Assembly (NCBI RefSeq): GCF_014649735.1
Contig: NZ_BMTP01000014.1
Location: forward strand, 1 to 64,000
Origin: Streptomyces lavendofoliae
GTDB taxonomy: Bacteria; Actinomycetota; Actinomycetes; Streptomycetales; Streptomycetaceae
Reading direction: 5' to 3'
Length of the DNA: 64,000 nucleotides
The notes beneath the pieces are model-generated. The model saw only the letters and a program-made list of their open reading frames with translations, searched no databases and had not been told where the DNA came from. Positions 52,235 to 61,838 of the stretch are shown here, in pieces. A program made the translations under genes and the position numbers. Position 1 is the first letter of the stretch; every line of letters starts with the position of its first letter.

Positions 52235-52264
52235 GAGGGCCCGCGCCGGGAGGCGCGGGCCCTC
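52235..52264 (-). terminator. terminator after the FKBP gene
   Basis: Perfect 13-bp arms (52235-52247 and 52252-52264) with a 4-base loop begin 20 bases beyond the FKBP stop and upstream of pafB. Confidence 0.85.
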
Positions 52265-52284
52265 GGGGTGAAGGAAAGGTGCGG

Positions 52285-52656
52285 TCAGACGCCGACCAGG
52301 TCGCAGACGAAGATCAGCGTCTCGCCCGGCGCGATGGCGCTGCCCGCGCCGCGGTCACCGTACGCGAGGTGCGCGGGGATGATCAGCTGGCGGCGGCCGC
52401 CGACCTTCATGCCCTGCACGCCGCGGTCCCAGCCCGCGATGACCTGCCCGACACCGAGCTGGAACTGCAGCGGGGTGCCGCGGTTCCAGGACGAGTCGAA
52501 CTCCTCGCCGGTGGAGAAGGCCACGCCCACGTAGTGGACCTTGACCGTGTCGCCGGCCTTGGCCTCCGCGCCGTCGCCCTCCCAGATGTCCTTGATCTCC
52601 AGGTCCTTCGGCGGCTCGCCACCCGGGAAGTCGACCTCGGGCTTCTCGATGTTCAC
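52285..52656 (-). CDS. cytoplasmic FKBP-type peptidyl-prolyl isomerase
   Basis: The 123-residue protein is a single FKBP domain: VKVHYVGVAFSTGEEFDSSW, LGVGQVIAGWDRGVQGMKVG, GRRQLIIPAHLAYG and TLIFVCDLVGV. It accelerates proline isomerisation during folding. There is no signal peptide. It lies 46 bases downstream of a second, lipoprotein FKBP, probably in the same transcript. Confidence 0.95.
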   Translation of the reverse strand: MNIEKPEVDFPGGEPPKDLEIKDIWEGDGAEAKAGDTVKVHYVGVAFSTGEEFDSSWNRGTPLQFQLGVGQVIAGWDRGVQGMKVGGRRQLIIPAHLAYGDRGAGSAIAPGETLIFVCDLVGV

Positions 52657-52702
52657 GTAAAACAGTGCTCCTCAGACGATGTACTGATCAACCGGGACAG
52701 TC

Positions 52703-53683
52703 TTACATCACGGCCAGGATGTCGAGCGAGAAGACCAGGGTGGAGTTGGCGGGGATGTCCCCGGATGCCTGGGCGCCGTAGCCCAGCTCCGGCGGGACGA
52801 CGAGCATCACACGGCTGCCGACCTTCTTGCCGGCGAGGCCCTGCTGCCAGCCCTTGATCAGGCTCTGCAGGGGGAACTCGGCGAGCTCGCTGCGCTTGTA
52901 GCTGGCGTCGAACTCCTTGCCGCCGTCCCACAGAACGCCCTTGTACTGGAGCAGCAGCTTGTCCGTGGGCTTGACCACCTGGCCGTCACCCTCCAGGACG
53001 TACTTCGCGACCAGGCCCTTCGGGGCGGGCTTCTTCGGTACGTCGATGGACGGGGCCGCTCCGTCGGTGTTGGTGCCGACCTTGGGCAGGTCGATGTTGT
53101 CCTGGGCGACCTCACGGCCCTTCGACGAGCTCTTGCCGTTGAAGGTGCCGCGGATGTCGACGACGAACACCAGGGTGTCGGTGCCCTTGATCCCGCCCTG
53201 CGGGTTGCCCTGGGTGCCGTAGCCGAGGGCCGGCGGGATCGCCAGCTCGACGCGGCTGCCGACCTTCTTGCCCGGCAGTGCCCGGTCCCAGCCGGGGATG
53301 AGCTGGCCGACGCCGATGGCGCTGGTCAGGGGCGCCTTCCGGTCGTAGGAGTTGTCGAAGACCTTGGCGGTGTCCCAGATCTGACCGAGGTAGTCGAACT
53401 GGAGGTAGTCGCCCTTGGCGACCGTCTGGCCGGCGCCGGGGATGAGCGTCTTCACCGCGAGGTCGGCCGACGGCGTGCCCGGTCCCTTCGCGACGGTCGG
53501 CTTCTGCCCGAACTTCGTGCCCGCGGTGACCGCGGGCAGCGGGCCCTCCACGATCTTCGTGGAGGGGTCCTTGGACGCGGACGGGCTCTCGTCGGTCTTG
53601 GCCTTGTCGGACTTGTCGTCGCCGCAGCCCGCGAGGGTGAGCAGGCCGGCGGGGACGGCGAGAAGGAGGGAGCGACGGCGCAC
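52703..53683 (-). CDS. FKBP-type prolyl isomerase lipoprotein with two FKBP domains
   Basis: The 326-residue protein has a lipoprotein signal with lipobox LAGC (Cys20), a linker, and two FKBP-like domains (about 75-180: DYLGQIWDTAKVFDNSYDRK, GVGQLIPGWDRALPGKKVG; and about 225-326: YKGVLWDGGKEFDASYKRSE, LIKGWQQGLAGKKVGSRVML). It would assist folding of exported proteins on the outside of the membrane. The duplication within one lipoprotein is common in Streptomyces. Confidence 0.93.
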   Translation of the reverse strand: MRRRSLLLAVPAGLLTLAGCGDDKSDKAKTDESPSASKDPSTKIVEGPLPAVTAGTKFGQKPTVAKGPGTPSADLAVKTLIPGAGQTVAKGDYLQFDYLGQIWDTAKVFDNSYDRKAPLTSAIGVGQLIPGWDRALPGKKVGSRVELAIPPALGYGTQGNPQGGIKGTDTLVFVVDIRGTFNGKSSSKGREVAQDNIDLPKVGTNTDGAAPSIDVPKKPAPKGLVAKYVLEGDGQVVKPTDKLLLQYKGVLWDGGKEFDASYKRSELAEFPLQSLIKGWQQGLAGKKVGSRVMLVVPPELGYGAQASGDIPANSTLVFSLDILAVM

Positions 53684-53872
53684 GGAATGCCTCGTATCTT
53701 GGTCGGGATCTCGGGGTCTGCAGGTCTTCGCAATCGAGTTCGCGAGGGTGTCGCGTCACTCTACGGCGTGACTCTACGACGTACGTGAGGCGCCGCACGA
53801 GCAACGCACGCACGGCGCCTCACAGCGCTGATCCCGCCCCGCCGGGCCCGGGGGCCCGGCCTGCCGCCGGGC

Positions 53873-55234
53873 TCACATGCCGGCGATGAGCTTCTCCACC
53901 CGGTCGTCGACCGACCGGAAGGGGTCCTTGCACAGCACGGTGCGCTGCGCCTGGTCGTTGAGCTTGAGGTGCACCCAGTCGACGGTGAAGTCCCGCCGCT
54001 GCTCCTGCGCCCGGCGGATGAAGTCGCCGCGCAGCCGCGCCCTGGTGGTCTGCGGGGGCACCGACTTGCCCTCGAAGATCTTCAGGTCGTTGCAGATCCG
54101 GGCGGCCTGCCCCTTCCTCTCCAGCAGGTAGTAGAGCCCGCGCCGGCGGTGGATGTCGTGGTAGGCGAGGTCTATCTGGGCGACCCGCGGATGCGACATG
54201 GTCATGTTGTGCTTGGCCCGGTACCGCTCCAGCAGCTTGTACTTCATGACCCAGTCGATCTCGGTGCCGATCCGGTCGAGGTCCTCCGCCTCGATCGCGT
54301 CCAGCGTGCGGCCCCACAGCTCCAGGACCTGCGCCACGGTGCCCGTGCGGATGCCGCGCCGGTCGACGAAGTCGGCGGCCTTCTCGTAGTACTCGCGCTG
54401 GACCTCCAGGGCCGACGCCTCGCGCCCGCTGGCGAGCCGCACCTTGCGCTGTCCCGTGATGTCGTGGCTGACCTCTCGGATCGCCCGGATGGGGTTCTCC
54501 AGGGTGAGGTCGCGCATCACCGTGCCGGCCTCGATCATGCGCAGGACGAGGTCGGTGGCGCCGACCTTCAGCAGCGTGGTCGTCTCGGACATGTTCGAGT
54601 CGCCGACGATGACGTGCAGGCGGCGGTACCGCTCGGCGTCCGCGTGCGGCTCGTCCCGGGTGTTGATGATGGGTCGCGAGCGGGTCGTCGCGGAGCTGAC
54701 GCCCTCCCAGATGTGCTCGGCGCGCTGGCTGACGCAGTAGACGGCGCCGCGCGGGGTCTGCAGCACCTTGCCGGCGCCGCAGAGCAGCTGCCTGGTGACG
54801 AGGAACGGGATGAGGATGTCCGCGAGCCGCGAGAACTCCCCGTGGCGGGCGACGAGATAGTTCTCGTGGCAGCCGTAGGAGTTTCCCGCCGAGTCGGTGT
54901 TGTTCTTGAAGAGATAGACGTCGCCCGCGATTCCCTCCTCGTGCAGGCGGCGTTCGGCGTCGACGAGCAGACCTTCGAGAATGCGCTCCCCGGCCTTGTC
55001 GTGGGTGACCAGTTCGGACACGTTGTCGCATTCCGGCGTTGCGTATTCCGGATGCGAACCCACGTCGAGGTAGAGGCGGGCGCCGTTCCGCAGGAAGACA
55101 TTGCTGCTGCGGCCCCATGACACGACACGGCGGAAGAGGTAGCGCGCCACTTCGTCAGGAGACAGTCGGCGCTGTCCCCTGAACGTGCACGTGACGCCGT
55201 ACTCGTTCTCCAGCCCGAAAATGCGGCGGTCCAT
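53873..55234 (-). CDS. pafA: Pup-protein ligase PafA
   Basis: The 453-residue enzyme attaches the C-terminal Glu of Pup to lysines of target proteins. The carboxylate-amine ligase fold is marked by [10 protein letters not shown] (Mg/ATP-binding Glu), [16 protein letters not shown] (catalytic Asp) and the nucleotide-binding region [19 protein letters not shown] shared with Dop. PafA ends near residue 453, with a C-terminal domain for Pup binding. The ATG at 55234 fits the family start ([13 protein letters not shown]). Confidence 0.98.
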   Translation of the reverse strand: MDRRIFGLENEYGVTCTFRGQRRLSPDEVARYLFRRVVSWGRSSNVFLRNGARLYLDVGSHPEYATPECDNVSELVTHDKAGERILEGLLVDAERRLHEEGIAGDVYLFKNNTDSAGNSYGCHENYLVARHGEFSRLADILIPFLVTRQLLCGAGKVLQTPRGAVYCVSQRAEHIWEGVSSATTRSRPIINTRDEPHADAERYRRLHVIVGDSNMSETTTLLKVGATDLVLRMIEAGTVMRDLTLENPIRAIREVSHDITGQRKVRLASGREASALEVQREYYEKAADFVDRRGIRTGTVAQVLELWGRTLDAIEAEDLDRIGTEIDWVMKYKLLERYRAKHNMTMSHPRVAQIDLAYHDIHRRRGLYYLLERKGQAARICNDLKIFEGKSVPPQTTRARLRGDFIRRAQEQRRDFTVDWVHLKLNDQAQRTVLCKDPFRSVDDRVEKLIAGM

Positions 55235-55243
55235 GACTGAACA

Positions 55244-56524
55244 TTACGCCTGATGGCCTGTGCTGAAACCGGGTTCGACAGCACCGTTTCGATCATTTTC
55301 CGAAGCCGCCACGACATCTCCCGCGTGCTGCGCCCCGCGAAGAGGAACCGCCAGTACGCGCCGGGTGGCCAGGAGGACCAGCAGGGCGACGCATCCCCCC
55401 GCGCCCGCCACGGAGAAACTCGCCGCGGTGCCCGAGAGCTGGACCACCGGCCCGGCCACGGCCGTTCCGGCCGCCGCACCCACGCCGAAGGTGGTGACCA
55501 GCCAGGAGAACGCCTCGGTGACGGTGCCGCGCGGGGCGTGGCGGTCGACGACGAGGAACGCGCACGCGATGGCCGGCGCCAGGAACACGCCCGCCAGGGC
55601 GGCCAGGGCGGTCATCGCCACCACGCCCGGGGTGAGCGTCAGCGGCAGATATCCCAGCGCCAGCAGGCCGACGAGGACCCGAAGCCGGCCCTCCGGCGCG
55701 CCCGCCCAGTGCCGCGCCCCGTACACCACGCCGCCGAGCAGCGCGCCGAGGCCCAGGGCGGCCATCAGCCAGCCGCAGACGGAGGGGTCGCCGCGCTCCT
55801 CCGCGTACGCGATCCCCGCGACGGTGATGGAGCCCATGGCGAGGCCGACGAAGAAGAACGAGCCGAGCAGGGCGAGCAGCCCGGGTGAGCGCAGGGCGCC
55901 GAGCCAGTGGGCCTCGCGGGGTGCGGAGCGCCAGGCCCTGGAGGGCTCGGCCAGGACCACGGAGAGGGCGCCGAGCACCCCGATGGCGTTGATGACCAGC
56001 AGGGCGGCGGCGGGCGACCGGAGCGCCACGAGCAGGGTGACCAGCAGGGGCCCGACGGTGAACATGATCTCCTGGGCGACCGCGTCCAGGGCGTACGCCC
56101 GGTGGACCCGGTCCTCGCGGCCCAGGATGTCCGGCCACAGGGCCCGCAGGCCGCCTTCCAGGGGCGGGGTGAACAGCCCGGCGACCGCGACGGCCGCGTA
56201 CGCGAGCGGGAGCGGGTCCGTGCCGGTCAGCACCAGCAGGACCATGCCCAGGGCGGACACCAGCGCCGCCGGGAGCTGGATGCGGGGCTGGCCGTACAGG
56301 TCGACGGCCCGGCCGAGGAGGGGCTGCCCGACGGCGTTGCCGATGCCGTACACGGCGGCGAGCCCGCCGGCGAGGCTGTAGCTGCCGCCATCGGCCCGGG
56401 TGAACACCATGATGGCGATGGGGCCGGTGCCGTTGGGGAGGCGCCCCACCAGGGTGCCTATGAGGAGTCTGGCGGCATGGGGTGCCTTCAGGATGTCGGC
56501 GTACCCGCCCGGTGCGGCGGCCAT
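55244..56524 (-). CDS. MFS transporter
   Basis: The 426-residue protein has about 12 transmembrane helices of the major facilitator superfamily, with a basic, Gly-rich motif A-like loop (GQPLLGRAVDLYGQPRIQLP). The substrate is unknown. It lies between pafA and a divergent LacI regulator within the proteasome locus. A palindrome in the 121-base divergent gap is probably the LacI operator. Its stop is nine bases before pafA, so read-through transcription into pafA is possible. Confidence 0.9.
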   Translation of the reverse strand: MAAAPGGYADILKAPHAARLLIGTLVGRLPNGTGPIAIMVFTRADGGSYSLAGGLAAVYGIGNAVGQPLLGRAVDLYGQPRIQLPAALVSALGMVLLVLTGTDPLPLAYAAVAVAGLFTPPLEGGLRALWPDILGREDRVHRAYALDAVAQEIMFTVGPLLVTLLVALRSPAAALLVINAIGVLGALSVVLAEPSRAWRSAPREAHWLGALRSPGLLALLGSFFFVGLAMGSITVAGIAYAEERGDPSVCGWLMAALGLGALLGGVVYGARHWAGAPEGRLRVLVGLLALGYLPLTLTPGVVAMTALAALAGVFLAPAIACAFLVVDRHAPRGTVTEAFSWLVTTFGVGAAAGTAVAGPVVQLSGTAASFSVAGAGGCVALLVLLATRRVLAVPLRGAQHAGDVVAASENDRNGAVEPGFSTGHQA

Positions 56525-56560
56525 GTGCTGCCCCTCTCCCCCGGCACCCGGCCGAGGTTT

Positions 56561-56587
56561 TACGTATAACGTCCGTCGTCATACGTA
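56561..56587. promoter_or_regulatory. candidate LacI operator
   Basis: TACGTATAACG (56561-56571) and CGTCATACGTA (56577-56587) form an inverted repeat with one mismatch per arm and a 5-base centre. It lies in the divergent gap between the MFS and lacI-type genes. Confidence 0.65.
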
Positions 56588-56645
56588 CCATGACGGCATC
56601 CCGCGGGTCCACCTCGCGGTCGTGATCGTCGAAGCGGAGGCGTGC

Positions 56646-57824
56646 GTGCACCAGCCGGACCCAGTGGTCCCCGACCCGGCGCCCGGGCGGGCGGCGGAGC
56701 CCGGCCACCGGCGGCCCGCCCCCGGGGAACCGGCCGGTGGCTCCCTGCGGGCCGCCGGCGCTTCCCGGGCGGCCGGCACCTCCCGGGACACCGGCTCCTC
56801 CCGGGACAGCGGCCCCGGCGCCGCGCGGCCCACCAGCCGTGACGTGGCACGGGCGGCGGGGGTCTCGCAGGCCACCGTGTCGCTCGTGCTCGGCGACAAG
56901 TGGCGCGGGCGGGTCTCGGAGCGCACCGCCCGGCTGGTGCGGGATGCGGCCGACGAGCTCGGCTACCGGCCCAATCTCGCGGCGCGCAACCTCCGCCTGG
57001 GCCGCACGCGCACCGCGCTGCTGGTGGTGCCCGCCCTGACCAACGAGTTCTTCGCCCGCGTCTACACGGGCGCCGCCGCGGTGGCGGCCCGGCACGGCTT
57101 CGGTGTGGTCCTGTACCCCTCCCCCGAGGGCGTCGGCCCGGCGAGGGACCCGTTCGCCTCCGCGCGCGCGGCGCTGGACGGGGTGATCGCCTCCTCGATG
57201 GCCGCCGACGCTCTGCGGGCGATCCGCGGCACGGACCTGCCCCTGGTGATGCTGGACAGCGACCCGGCCGACACGGGCGCCGCCGCCCAGGTGAACCTCG
57301 ACATCGCGGACGGCATGCGGCAGGTGACGGGCCATCTGCTGGCACTGGGTCACCGGCGCTTCGTCCACCTCTCGTCCGCCGTGCCGTCGTGGACCTTCGA
57401 CGTGCGCGGGCGGGCCCTGGAGGCGTGCCTGGGCGGCCTTCCCGGCGTCCGTGTACGGACCGTCCCGGCGCCGCTGGAGGTGAACGGCGCCCGCGAGGCC
57501 GCCGAGCGCGCGCTGACCGCGCCGGGGCCCCGGCCGACCGCCCTGGTGTGCGACGACGACATCGTGGCGGCGGGCGCCTGCAAGGCGGTACGGCGGCTGG
57601 GGCTGCGGGTCCCGGAGGACGTCTCGGTCACCGGGTTCGACGACCTGGCGCTGGCCACGGCGGTGGAGCCGGAGCTGACCACGGTGCGGCTGCCCGCCGA
57701 GCGGATCGGCGAGCGCGGGATGACGGCCCTCCTGGACGTCCTGGCGGGCCGTCCGCCGGAGCGGGGCGACCTCCCGGTCACCCTGATGCCCCGCGGCTCC
57801 ACGGGCCCGCCCCCGGCCCCCTGA
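56646..57824 (+). CDS. LacI-family transcriptional regulator
   Basis: The 392-residue protein has a low-complexity N-terminal extension (about 1-60), a LacI HTH (about 63-85: TSRDVARAAGVSQATVSLVL) and a sugar-binding domain with PALTNEFFARVYTGA, VMLDSDPAD, GHLLALGHRRFVHL and SVTGFDDLALATAVEPELTT. The ligand is unknown. GTG 56646 is behind GGAGGCGTGC; the longer upstream frame crosses the operator. It probably represses itself and the MFS gene. Confidence 0.9.
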   Translation: MHQPDPVVPDPAPGRAAEPGHRRPAPGEPAGGSLRAAGASRAAGTSRDTGSSRDSGPGAARPTSRDVARAAGVSQATVSLVLGDKWRGRVSERTARLVRDAADELGYRPNLAARNLRLGRTRTALLVVPALTNEFFARVYTGAAAVAARHGFGVVLYPSPEGVGPARDPFASARAALDGVIASSMAADALRAIRGTDLPLVMLDSDPADTGAAAQVNLDIADGMRQVTGHLLALGHRRFVHLSSAVPSWTFDVRGRALEACLGGLPGVRVRTVPAPLEVNGAREAAERALTAPGPRPTALVCDDDIVAAGACKAVRRLGLRVPEDVSVTGFDDLALATAVEPELTTVRLPAERIGERGMTALLDVLAGRPPERGDLPVTLMPRGSTGPPPAP

Positions 57825-57830
57825 CACGCC

Positions 57831-57865
57831 GGTGCCCCGGACGGACGGCGCGCGTCCGGGGCACC
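57831..57865. terminator. bidirectional terminator between lacI-type gene and prcA
   Basis: Perfect 12-bp arms (57831-57842 and 57854-57865) with an 11-base loop separate two convergent genes. Confidence 0.9.
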
Positions 57866-57878
57866 GCTCGGCCCGGGG

Positions 57879-58640
57879 TCAGCCCTCCGGCGTCTCCGGC
57901 TCCTCGTCCGACGGCGCGTCCGTCGGGGTCGACGCGGAGGCGTCCGCCTCCAGGAGGCGGGACAGCTGGCGGCCGACGATCCGCTTGAACTTGCGGGCCT
58001 GCGGACGCGTACGGTCCAGGATCGCGACCTCGAGCCGCTCCGCGGGGATCTCCCGCTCGCTGCCGTTGGTGTCCCGGGACAGCGCCTGCACGGCCAGCTT
58101 GAGCGCCTCGGCGAGCGACATCCCGTCGCGGTGGCGCTGGTCGAGGAAGCTGCTGATCTGCTCGGCGTTGCCACCGACCGCGACCGAGCCGTGCTCGTCC
58201 ACGATCGAGCCGTCGTGCGGCAGGCGGTAGATCTGGTCGCCCTCGGGGGAGGTGCCGACCTCGGCGACGACCAGCTCCACCTCGTACGGCTTCTCGCCCG
58301 CGCTGGAGAAGATGGTGCCCAGCGTCTGGGCGTACACGTTGGCGAGGCCGCGGGCCGTCACGTCGTCGCGGTCGTAGGTGTAACCGCGCAGGTCCGCGTA
58401 GCGCACGCCGCCGATCCGCAGGTTCTCGTACTCGTTGTACTTGCCGGCGGCGGCGAACCCGATCCGGTCGTAGATCTCGCTGAACTTGTGCAGCGCGCGG
58501 GACGGGTTCTCACCGACGAAGACGATGCCGTCGGCGTACTGCAGCACAACCAGGCTGCGTCCACGGGCGATGCCCTTGCGGGCGTATTCCGCCCGGTCCT
58601 GCATGGCCTGTGCGGGCGAGACATAGAACGGCGTCGTCAC
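57879..58640 (-). CDS. prcA: 20S proteasome alpha subunit
   Basis: The 253-residue protein forms the outer heptameric rings of the 20S core and gates entry. The family signature [20 protein letters not shown] (H0 helix), [20 protein letters not shown] and [20 protein letters not shown] are clear. The Ser/Thr/Glu-rich C-terminal tail (about 235-253) is typical of Streptomyces. The start is GTG at 58640. It lies 34 bases downstream of prcB. Confidence 0.98.
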   Translation of the reverse strand: MTTPFYVSPAQAMQDRAEYARKGIARGRSLVVLQYADGIVFVGENPSRALHKFSEIYDRIGFAAAGKYNEYENLRIGGVRYADLRGYTYDRDDVTARGLANVYAQTLGTIFSSAGEKPYEVELVVAEVGTSPEGDQIYRLPHDGSIVDEHGSVAVGGNAEQISSFLDQRHRDGMSLAEALKLAVQALSRDTNGSEREIPAERLEVAILDRTRPQARKFKRIVGRQLSRLLEADASASTPTDAPSDEEPETPEG

Positions 58641-58674
58641 CGGCTATCCGTCCCTTTCTTCAGGTGGGCAATCA

Positions 58675-59520
58675 TCAGAGCAGCGCGGCGCGGGGGCCGT
58701 CGGGCTGTTCGAGGCGGCGCTCCAGGATCGCGCGGGCGGTCTCGGAGGACTCGGCCTCGGTGAGCCGCCGGAAGCCCTCGTCGGTGATGACGGTGACGAT
58801 CGGGTAGATCCGCCGGGCCACGTCCGGGCCGCCGGTCGCCGAGTCGTCGTCCGCCGCGTCGTACAGCGCCTGCACGACCAGGGTGATGGCCTGCTGCTCC
58901 GTCAGGTCGTCGCGGTAGAGCTTCTTCATGGCGCCCCGGGCGAAGATCGATCCGGAGCCGGTGGCCGCGAAGCCGTGCTCCTCGGAACGGCCGCCCGTCA
59001 CGTCGTAACTGAAGATCCGGCCCTTCTCGCGCTCGACGTCCCAGCCGGCGAAGAGCGGCACCACGGCCAGTCCCTGCATCGCCATGCCCAGATTGCTGCG
59101 GATCATCGTGGACAGGCGGTTGGCCTTGCCCTCCAGGGAGAGCTGGACGCCCTCGACCTTCTCGAAGTGCTCCAGCTCCAGCTGGAAGAGCTTGACCATC
59201 TCCACCGCGAGACCGGCGGTGCCGGCGATGCCGACGGCCGAGTACTCGTCGGCCGGGAACACCTTCTCGATGTCACGCTGGGCGATCATGTTGCCCATCG
59301 TGGCGCGCCGGTCACCGGCGAGCACCACGCCGCCGGGGAAGCTGGTGGCGACGATGGTGGTGCCGTGCGGGGCCTCGATGGCGCCCTGAAGGGGCGGCAG
59401 GGTGCGCCTGCCGGGCAGCAGCTCGGGCGAGTGGTCGGCCAGGAAGTCCATGAACGAGGAGGAGCCGGGCGTCAGGAAGGCCGCCGGCAGACGCCCGATG
59501 CTACGAGGGTTGGCTTCCAC
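58675..59520 (-). CDS. prcB: 20S proteasome beta subunit
   Basis: The 281-residue protein has a 53-residue propeptide ending HG, followed by the mature N-terminal nucleophile Thr54 ([20 protein letters not shown]). It supplies the peptidase sites of the inner rings after autocatalytic cleavage. Conserved motifs include ISEKV-like [17 protein letters not shown] and [18 protein letters not shown] 59520 after GAAGGAAACGC is the start; the longer upstream frame (to 59589) is not supported. Confidence 0.97.
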   Translation of the reverse strand: MEANPRSIGRLPAAFLTPGSSSFMDFLADHSPELLPGRRTLPPLQGAIEAPHGTTIVATSFPGGVVLAGDRRATMGNMIAQRDIEKVFPADEYSAVGIAGTAGLAVEMVKLFQLELEHFEKVEGVQLSLEGKANRLSTMIRSNLGMAMQGLAVVPLFAGWDVEREKGRIFSYDVTGGRSEEHGFAATGSGSIFARGAMKKLYRDDLTEQQAITLVVQALYDAADDDSATGGPDVARRIYPIVTVITDEGFRRLTEAESSETARAILERRLEQPDGPRAALL

Positions 59521-59670
59521 GCGTTTCCTTCCGAAATGAGGCGGCGGCCCGCCGCTGCGGCGGTCGGGCCGATCATGCGTGCTGTGCACGGACCTTACCC
59601 GTGCCGTCGCCGGTCATCCGCCCCGATGCCACCGGCTTTCGCCGAGGGCACCGGGAGGGACGACGAGCCT

Positions 59671-59889
59671 CTACTGTCCGCCCTTTTGCACGAAGGACCG
59701 CACGAAGTCCTCGGCGTTCTCCTCGAGGACGTCGTCGATCTCGTCGAGCACGGAGTCGACGTCGTCGGACAGCTTCTCCTGGCGCTCCTTGAGGTCCTCG
59801 GAGGCCTGCGCGTCCTGCGCCTGCTCCTCGACCTCCTCGGTGGAACGTGTGGCCTTCTGCTGCCCGCCGCCGGTGTCCTTGGTCGCCAT
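59671..59889 (-). CDS. pup: prokaryotic ubiquitin-like protein Pup
   Basis: The 72-residue disordered acidic protein ends FVQKGGQ, the Pup signature. The C-terminal Gln means that Dop must deamidate it to Glu before PafA can ligate it. The central coiled-coil-forming region (DLKERQEKLSDDVDSVLDEI) binds Arc. The ATG at 59889 follows GGGAT. It lies 150 bases upstream of prcB, in the same orientation. Confidence 0.98.
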   Translation of the reverse strand: MATKDTGGGQQKATRSTEEVEEQAQDAQASEDLKERQEKLSDDVDSVLDEIDDVLEENAEDFVRSFVQKGGQ

Positions 59890-60057
59890 ATCCCTCACCC
59901 CGCTCGGTTTGCCCGCTTGGTTCGGTCTCTCAAGATCAGACCCTACAAGGACGGTCTGACATCGGCCCTGCACTTTCTCGAACGTCCAGGGAGTAGTCCC
60001 ATGATTCCCGGGAGATCCACGGGCCAAGCGCCTTTTCGCACGCGTACTCGGCCGTCG

Positions 60058-61569
60058 TCAGCGGCCGGACAGCACGCGGACCAGCTCCTCCGCCGTGCGG
60101 CAGCGGTCCAGGAGCTCCTTCACATGATTACGTGTACCGCGCAACGGTTCCAGCGTGGGCACCCGCTGCAGGGAGTCCCGGCCGGGCAGGTCGAAGATCA
60201 CCGAGTCCCAGGAAGCCGCGGCCACGTCGTCGGCGTACTGCTCCAGGCAGCGGCCCCGGAAATAGGCCCTGGTGTCCTCCGGTGGCTTCGCCTGCGCCCG
60301 TGTGACGGCCTCCTCGTCCAGCAGCCGCTTCATCCTCCCCCGGGCCGCCAGACGGTTGTACAGGCCCTTCTCGGGGCGCACGTCGGCGTACTGCAGGTCG
60401 ACCAGGTGGAGCCGGGCGGCGTCCCAGTCCAGGCCGTCACGACGCCGGTAGCCCTCCATGAGCTCCCGCTTGGCGACCCAGTCCAGCTCGCCCGCCAGGC
60501 TCATCGGATCGTTCTCGAGCCGGTTGAGGGTGTCCTCCCACCGGGCGAGCACGTCCATGGTCTGCTCGTCGGCGTCCGCGCCGAACCGCTCCTCGACGTA
60601 CTTGCGGGCCAGCTCGAAGTACTCCATCTGCAGTTGTACGGCGGTGAGTGTCCGGCCGCTGCGCAGCGTGATCAGGTACTGGAGCGAGGGGTCGTGCGAG
60701 ACGTGGTGCAGGGTGCGTACGGGCTGGTCGACGGCGAGGTCGACCGTGATGAAGCCGTCCTCGATCATGGACAGGACCAGGGCGGTCGTGCCGAGTTTGA
60801 GGTAGGTGGAGATCTCGGAGAGGTTGGCGTCCCCGATGATCACGTGGAGCCGGCGGTACCTCTCGGCGTCGGCGTGCGGCTCGTCCCGGGTGTTGATGAT
60901 CGGCCGCTTGAGGGTGGTCTCCAGCCCCACCTCGACCTCGAAGTAGTCGGCCCGCTGACTGAGCTGGAAGCCGTGCTCGTGGCCGTCCTGGCCGATGCCG
61001 ACCCGGCCGGCGCCCGTGACGACCTGCCGGGAGACGAAGAAGGGCGTCAGGTGGCGCACGATGTCCGAGAAGGGGGTCTCCCGCTTCATCAGGTAGTTCT
61101 CGTGCGTGCCGTAGGAGGCGCCCTTGTTGTCGGTGTTGTTCTTGTAGAGGTGGATCGGCTGGGCGCCCGGCAGCTGGGCCGCGCGCTCGGCGGCCTCCGC
61201 CATGATCCGCTCGCCGGCCTTGTCCCACAGCACGGCGTCCCGGGGATTGGTGACCTCCGGGGAGCTGTACTCGGGGTGCGCGTGGTCGACGTAGAGCCGT
61301 GCGCCATTGGTGAGGATCACATTGGCCAGGCCGATGTCCTCGTCCGTGAGCTGGCTGGAGTCGGCGGCCTCGCGGGCGAGGTCGAAGCCGCGGGCGTCCC
61401 GCAGCGGGTTCTCCTCCTCGAAGTCCCAGCGGGCGCGTCGCGCCCGGTGCATCGCCGCCGCGTAGGCGTTGACGATCTGGGACGAGGTGAGCATGGCATT
61501 GGCGTTCGGGTGGCCGGGGACGGAGATCCCGTACTCCGTCTCGATGCCCATTACTCGCCGTACAGTCAT
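60058..61569 (-). CDS. dop: Pup deamidase/depupylase Dop
   Basis: The 503-residue enzyme is the PafA paralogue that converts Pup's terminal Gln to Glu and also removes Pup from substrates. It has [24 protein letters not shown] (catalytic Asp), the longer loop region near residues 35-80 typical of Dop, and [20 protein letters not shown] signature [20 protein letters not shown] precedes the NTP site. The ATG at 61569 follows AAGGAGGGCCGC. It is upstream of pup and probably co-transcribed with it. Confidence 0.98.
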   Translation of the reverse strand: MTVRRVMGIETEYGISVPGHPNANAMLTSSQIVNAYAAAMHRARRARWDFEEENPLRDARGFDLAREAADSSQLTDEDIGLANVILTNGARLYVDHAHPEYSSPEVTNPRDAVLWDKAGERIMAEAAERAAQLPGAQPIHLYKNNTDNKGASYGTHENYLMKRETPFSDIVRHLTPFFVSRQVVTGAGRVGIGQDGHEHGFQLSQRADYFEVEVGLETTLKRPIINTRDEPHADAERYRRLHVIIGDANLSEISTYLKLGTTALVLSMIEDGFITVDLAVDQPVRTLHHVSHDPSLQYLITLRSGRTLTAVQLQMEYFELARKYVEERFGADADEQTMDVLARWEDTLNRLENDPMSLAGELDWVAKRELMEGYRRRDGLDWDAARLHLVDLQYADVRPEKGLYNRLAARGRMKRLLDEEAVTRAQAKPPEDTRAYFRGRCLEQYADDVAAASWDSVIFDLPGRDSLQRVPTLEPLRGTRNHVKELLDRCRTAEELVRVLSGR

Positions 61570-61838
61570 GCGGCCCTCCTTGCCCGGCGGCGTCCCCGTC
61601 CGGGAACGGCGCTCAAGTACCGCTGCTTCTCCGATGCGTGTGCGGTGCCCGTCCCCGCACTGCGCGACTGGGCGGTACGGAAGAGCCTAGAACGCCTCTG
61701 CGCTGGTGGGGAGATCAATTGCGTCATTGCTGCGGTGTGGTCGGAACGATGGCCAGGTACCGGTGAAAGCAACCGGCTGCGGATGCCCTCCCCCGCCGTG
61801 GGCGGGGATTCCCGGGGCACCCGCAGCCGGAATGCGAT
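61570..61838. other. 269-base gap between arc and dop with promoter and terminator
   Basis: The half near dop should contain the dop promoter. The half near arc holds the nested terminator listed separately. I see no additional gene; short open frames are compositional. Confidence 0.6.
61773..61830 (-). terminator. nested terminator after arc
   Basis: A 10-bp outer stem (61773-61782 with 61821-61830) encloses an inner 7-bp stem (61791-61797 with 61801-61807, GTG loop). It begins eight bases beyond the arc stop. Confidence 0.75.
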
